Source of the DNA: an uncultured Collinsella sp.
Lineage (GTDB): Bacteria; Actinomycetota; Coriobacteriia; Coriobacteriales; Coriobacteriaceae
NCBI GenBank assembly: GCA_900541475.1
Contig: UQJV01000064.1
Span: 1 to 6,733, forward strand
Reading direction: 5' to 3'
DNA: 6,733 nt
This document shows, piece after piece, positions 4,296-6,733 of this stretch (position 1 is the first letter of the stretch; each line of letters starts with the position of its first letter). A model generated the notes under the pieces. It was not told the origin of the DNA, searched no databases, and was given only the letters and a program-made list of their open reading frames with translations. A program made the translations under genes and the position numbers.

Positions 4296-6507
4296 ACTCG
4301 CTTGGGGTAACGTCCGCCGCGCCGGCCGCGACTACCTCGTCTACCTTTTGACGCTCACCCTGGGCGTCACGGTCTTCTATGCCTTTAACACCATCTCGAT
4401 GCAGGTCGACATCGCCGGCATCGATGAAAAGGGCTTGGCGCAGGTTATGGGCAGCATGCTCGGCGACCTGACGTACTTTCTGGCCGGTGTCATGGCCTTT
4501 TTGATGGTGTATGCCAATAACTTCATCATGAAACGCCGCAAAAAGGAGTTTGGCCTGTACCAGGTGCTCGGCATGGGGCGCGGGCGCGTCGCCACGATCA
4601 TGGCGCTCGAGACGGTGATTGTCTCGGTGGTGGCCTTTGTCGCCGGCATTGTGCTGGGTGTGGGACTCTCCCAGCTCATGACGTTCTTTACGGCCTCGCT
4701 CTTTAAGACGCAGATCGCCAATTTCCACTTCTTTTTCTCGATGCATGCGTTCAATCTGACCCTTGTCTGCATGCTCGTAATGTTTGTGCTCACGCTACTG
4801 CTGAACCTCCGCGCCGTGCGTCGTACCAAACTCATCGAGCTTATGGGTGCCGAGCGTCGCAACGAGAGCATCAAGACACGCAACCCCTGGATCGCGATTG
4901 CCATCTTTGCCGTGGGCGTGGTGCTTGTGGGCGTGGCCTATTACCGTCTGCTACGTGATGGGTTCCCGCTAACCGCGACGGACAGCAAGCTGCAAGAGGC
5001 CATGAACCAGTTTGGCATTACGACCGCTATGGTTACCGTGGGCACCTTTGCCCTGTTCTGGGGACTCTCGGGCATGCTCATCAAGCTGCTGCAGAGCCTG
5101 CGCGGCGTGTATTGGCGCGGCCTCAACATGTTTACCGTGCGCCAGCTTGCGGCCAAGGTCAACACGGTGTGCTTTTCGATGGGCGTCATCGCGATGCTCC
5201 TGTTTTTGGCCATCACCTCGGTGACATGCGGTATGTCGATTGCCAATGTGATGAACGAAAACCTGGAGCGCTATAACCCTGTTGACGTGTCACAGACGTA
5301 TGTCTATTACACGCCCGATACGCTCGACTACTACAAAGAGTACATCAATCCGTCTGAAGCCGATCGCATGGTGCTGGCCGATAGTACGGTCGATTTGTAC
5401 TCCGCATGGCACGGCGATCCATGGCACGGCGATCGTAAGGGCAAGTCGGCGGACAACAACGACGAGACCGGCAAGAAGGTCGATATCTCCGATGTTGCCG
5501 GTGAGCATGTGCAGATCGATTCGTATCTGAGTTACCCATTTGGCGGCTCGAATCCTTCGGTGACCCCAAGTGAGATGTGCAAGACCATGGGCGAAAAGCT
5601 TCCCAAGGCGTTCGGGGGTAGCAATGCCGATACGATGGGTCTGTTTGTGACGCCGGCGAGCCAGTACAACAAACTGCGTCAGATGATGGGCGAGGAGCCG
5701 GTGCACATCGGTCACGACCAGTATCTGCTCACATGTGATATGGGCGGCGAGCTGGTCGACCTGTACACCAAGTATATGGCTGGTGGCCATGCCCTTACCT
5801 TGGGCGGGCATACGCTCAAGCCCGCAACCGATAAGTCGGACGAAGATACGGCGGCCATCGCCAACTCGGCGATGGGCAGTAATCCGGGCACCGTCGTCGT
5901 TGCCGACGAGCTGTTGTCCCAGCTTAATCTGCAGCCGTATTCCAGTAGCCTGCTCGTTAACTACAAACAGGGGATGGATACGACCGAGGCAGACGAGAGC
6001 ATTAAATACACTGTGCTCGACAATCTGCTCGTTGACGGCAAGGAGCCGGGGTCATGGGGAATCTTCATCACACGCTCCGAGATGTACACACAAGCAGCGC
6101 AAATGAACGGTCTTATTAGCTACCTAGCCATCTACATTGGATTTGTATTGGTCGTTGCATGCGCGGCGATTCTGTCGATCCAGCAACTCTCCAACGTGGC
6201 CGACGGCAGCCGCAGTTATCGTGTGCTGGCACAGATTGGCTGTGACGACCGCCAGATTCGCCATTCGGTGATGGCGCAGCAAGCGGTATTCTTCCTGTTC
6301 CCGCTGGCAGTGGGCCTGGCGCACTCCTTTGTGGCGCTCAAGGTGATTATCGAGCTGGTGAGCATTTTCGGAAATATGAGCATCGGCGGCACCGTGGGCC
6401 TCACCTGTGCAATCTTCCTGGCAGCCTACGGAGGCTACTTCCTGGTGACGTACCTCATGAGCGCTGGCATGGTGCAAGCTGCCATAGCCACCCGTTACAG
6501 CGAGTAG
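4285..6507 (+). CDS. ABC transporter permease, BceB/FtsX type
   Basis: The 740-residue membrane protein has the BceB layout. I see ten hydrophobic segments at about residues 17-36, 60-82, 104-128, 156-175, 203-221, 245-266, 294-315, 610-632, 668-692 and 698-725. An extracellular domain of about 285 residues (roughly 323-608) sits between segments 7 and 8; in this family that loop contacts peptide antibiotics or the lipid they bind and signals to a BceS kinase. FtsX-like parts include RRKKEFGLYQVLGMGRGRV (84-102) and, near the end, RSYRVLAQIGCDDRQIRHSV. I chose ATG 4285, inside the end of the ATPase gene, because ggtgag precedes it and the product then begins MLCKLAWGNVRRAGRDY as in relatives; GTG 4273 would add four residues. 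The loop contains a five-residue tandem duplication (375-384). No BceRS pair lies in the window, so partner and substrate are unknown. Confidence 0.92.
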   Translation: MLCKLAWGNVRRAGRDYLVYLLTLTLGVTVFYAFNTISMQVDIAGIDEKGLAQVMGSMLGDLTYFLAGVMAFLMVYANNFIMKRRKKEFGLYQVLGMGRGRVATIMALETVIVSVVAFVAGIVLGVGLSQLMTFFTASLFKTQIANFHFFFSMHAFNLTLVCMLVMFVLTLLLNLRAVRRTKLIELMGAERRNESIKTRNPWIAIAIFAVGVVLVGVAYYRLLRDGFPLTATDSKLQEAMNQFGITTAMVTVGTFALFWGLSGMLIKLLQSLRGVYWRGLNMFTVRQLAAKVNTVCFSMGVIAMLLFLAITSVTCGMSIANVMNENLERYNPVDVSQTYVYYTPDTLDYYKEYINPSEADRMVLADSTVDLYSAWHGDPWHGDRKGKSADNNDETGKKVDISDVAGEHVQIDSYLSYPFGGSNPSVTPSEMCKTMGEKLPKAFGGSNADTMGLFVTPASQYNKLRQMMGEEPVHIGHDQYLLTCDMGGELVDLYTKYMAGGHALTLGGHTLKPATDKSDEDTAAIANSAMGSNPGTVVVADELLSQLNLQPYSSSLLVNYKQGMDTTEADESIKYTVLDNLLVDGKEPGSWGIFITRSEMYTQAAQMNGLISYLAIYIGFVLVVACAAILSIQQLSNVADGSRSYRVLAQIGCDDRQIRHSVMAQQAVFFLFPLAVGLAHSFVALKVIIELVSIFGNMSIGGTVGLTCAIFLAAYGGYFLVTYLMSAGMVQAAIATRYSE
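5405..5434 (+). repeat. In-frame 15-bp perfect tandem duplication
   Basis: The unit catggcacggcgatc occurs twice back to back (5405-5419 and 5420-5434) inside the extracellular-domain part of the permease gene. It gives WHGDP followed by WHGDR (residues 375-384). Complete identity, even at third codon positions, suggests a recent slippage event. Confidence 0.9.
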
Positions 6508-6544
6508 CAAGCTGGTAAAACCGTCGCAAAATCAGAGGCGTATG

Positions 6545-6586
6545 ACCGCCGCGAAGGGACCAGGGGCCCTTTCGCGGCGGTTTTTT
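6545..6586 (+). terminator. Rho-independent terminator of the ABC operon
   Basis: Arms 6545-6558 (accgccgcgaaggg) and 6567-6581 pair over 14 bp with one bulged T, around an 8-nt loop, and are followed directly by a run of six T (6581-6586). It lies 37 bp after the permease stop codon. Confidence 0.95.
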
Positions 6587-6589
6587 GCC

Positions 6590-6733
6590 TATCCGGTGCG
6601 TCTCGGATGCAAGTGAGTAGACTTTTTTGAACTTGCCGAGCACATCGCGACAAATGATCGGTAAAACCGCAGGTCAGAGGGTACCGTCAAGATTCTTTCG
6701 CAAATTGATCGAGGCGGCCTCGGCCCCGCCTTG
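6590..6733. other. Right-edge segment without a convincing gene
   Basis: After the terminator there is a T-run (6624-6629) not preceded by a strong stem, the recurrent 13-mer aaaccgcaggtca (6664-6676), and the odd palindrome cgaggc-g-gcctcg (6710-6722). From ATG 6654 a plus-strand frame stays open to the edge (beginning MIGKTAGQRVPSRFFRKL), but it has no ribosome site and a second frame is also open over most of it. I do not call a gene. Confidence 0.35.

Noticed and set aside
6654..6733. Partial plus-strand ORF at the right edge beginning at ATG 6654
   Set aside because: There is no Shine-Dalgarno sequence, only about 26 codons are visible, and another frame is also open, so coding cannot be supported.

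Overview
The window looks like a GC-rich actinobacterial chromosome, most likely a gut Coriobacteriia member such as Collinsella. That placement is inferred from overall composition, protein style and gene mix; there is no rRNA or tRNA gene here to confirm it. It holds four intact protein genes that I can name by domain, one interrupted gene, one doubtful small ORF and several non-coding elements.

Left part (1-2371), all genes on the minus strand. A perfect 15-bp inverted repeat (7-54) and a degenerate tandem intergenic repeat (59-248) lie beyond the 3' end of a HAD-family phosphatase gene (265-888). That gene carries an in-frame TAA and is called a pseudogene. Upstream of it is an AraC-family regulator (945-1883) with no Shine-Dalgarno sequence but a TATACT box placed so that its mRNA could be leaderless. 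A doubtful 69-residue ORF (1909-2118) and about 250 bp without a convincing gene follow.

Centre (2372-3361, minus). The most unusual gene is a 329-residue protein that joins an N-terminal MutT-like Nudix hydrolase to a C-terminal Vsr (very short patch repair) endonuclease through a lysine/arginine/proline-rich linker. It probably starts at a TTG codon. The first activity would clean the nucleotide pool and the second would nick DNA at mismatches, so the protein may be a two-in-one mutation-avoidance enzyme. No cytosine methyltransferase, the usual Vsr neighbour, is in the window.

Right part (3362-6733), plus strand. A divergent intergenic region (3362-3509) carries three TTAC/GTAA half-sites spaced exactly 11 bp apart, a 12-bp palindrome and a 9-bp inverted repeat bracketing a possible -10 box. 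It drives a two-gene, translationally coupled BceAB-type ABC exporter: an ATPase (3510-4295) and a ten-segment FtsX-type permease with a large extracellular domain (4285-6507). Such pairs usually act in antimicrobial peptide sensing and resistance together with a BceRS-like two-component system, which is not present here. A strong intrinsic terminator (6545-6586) closes the operon. The last 140 bp show no convincing gene.
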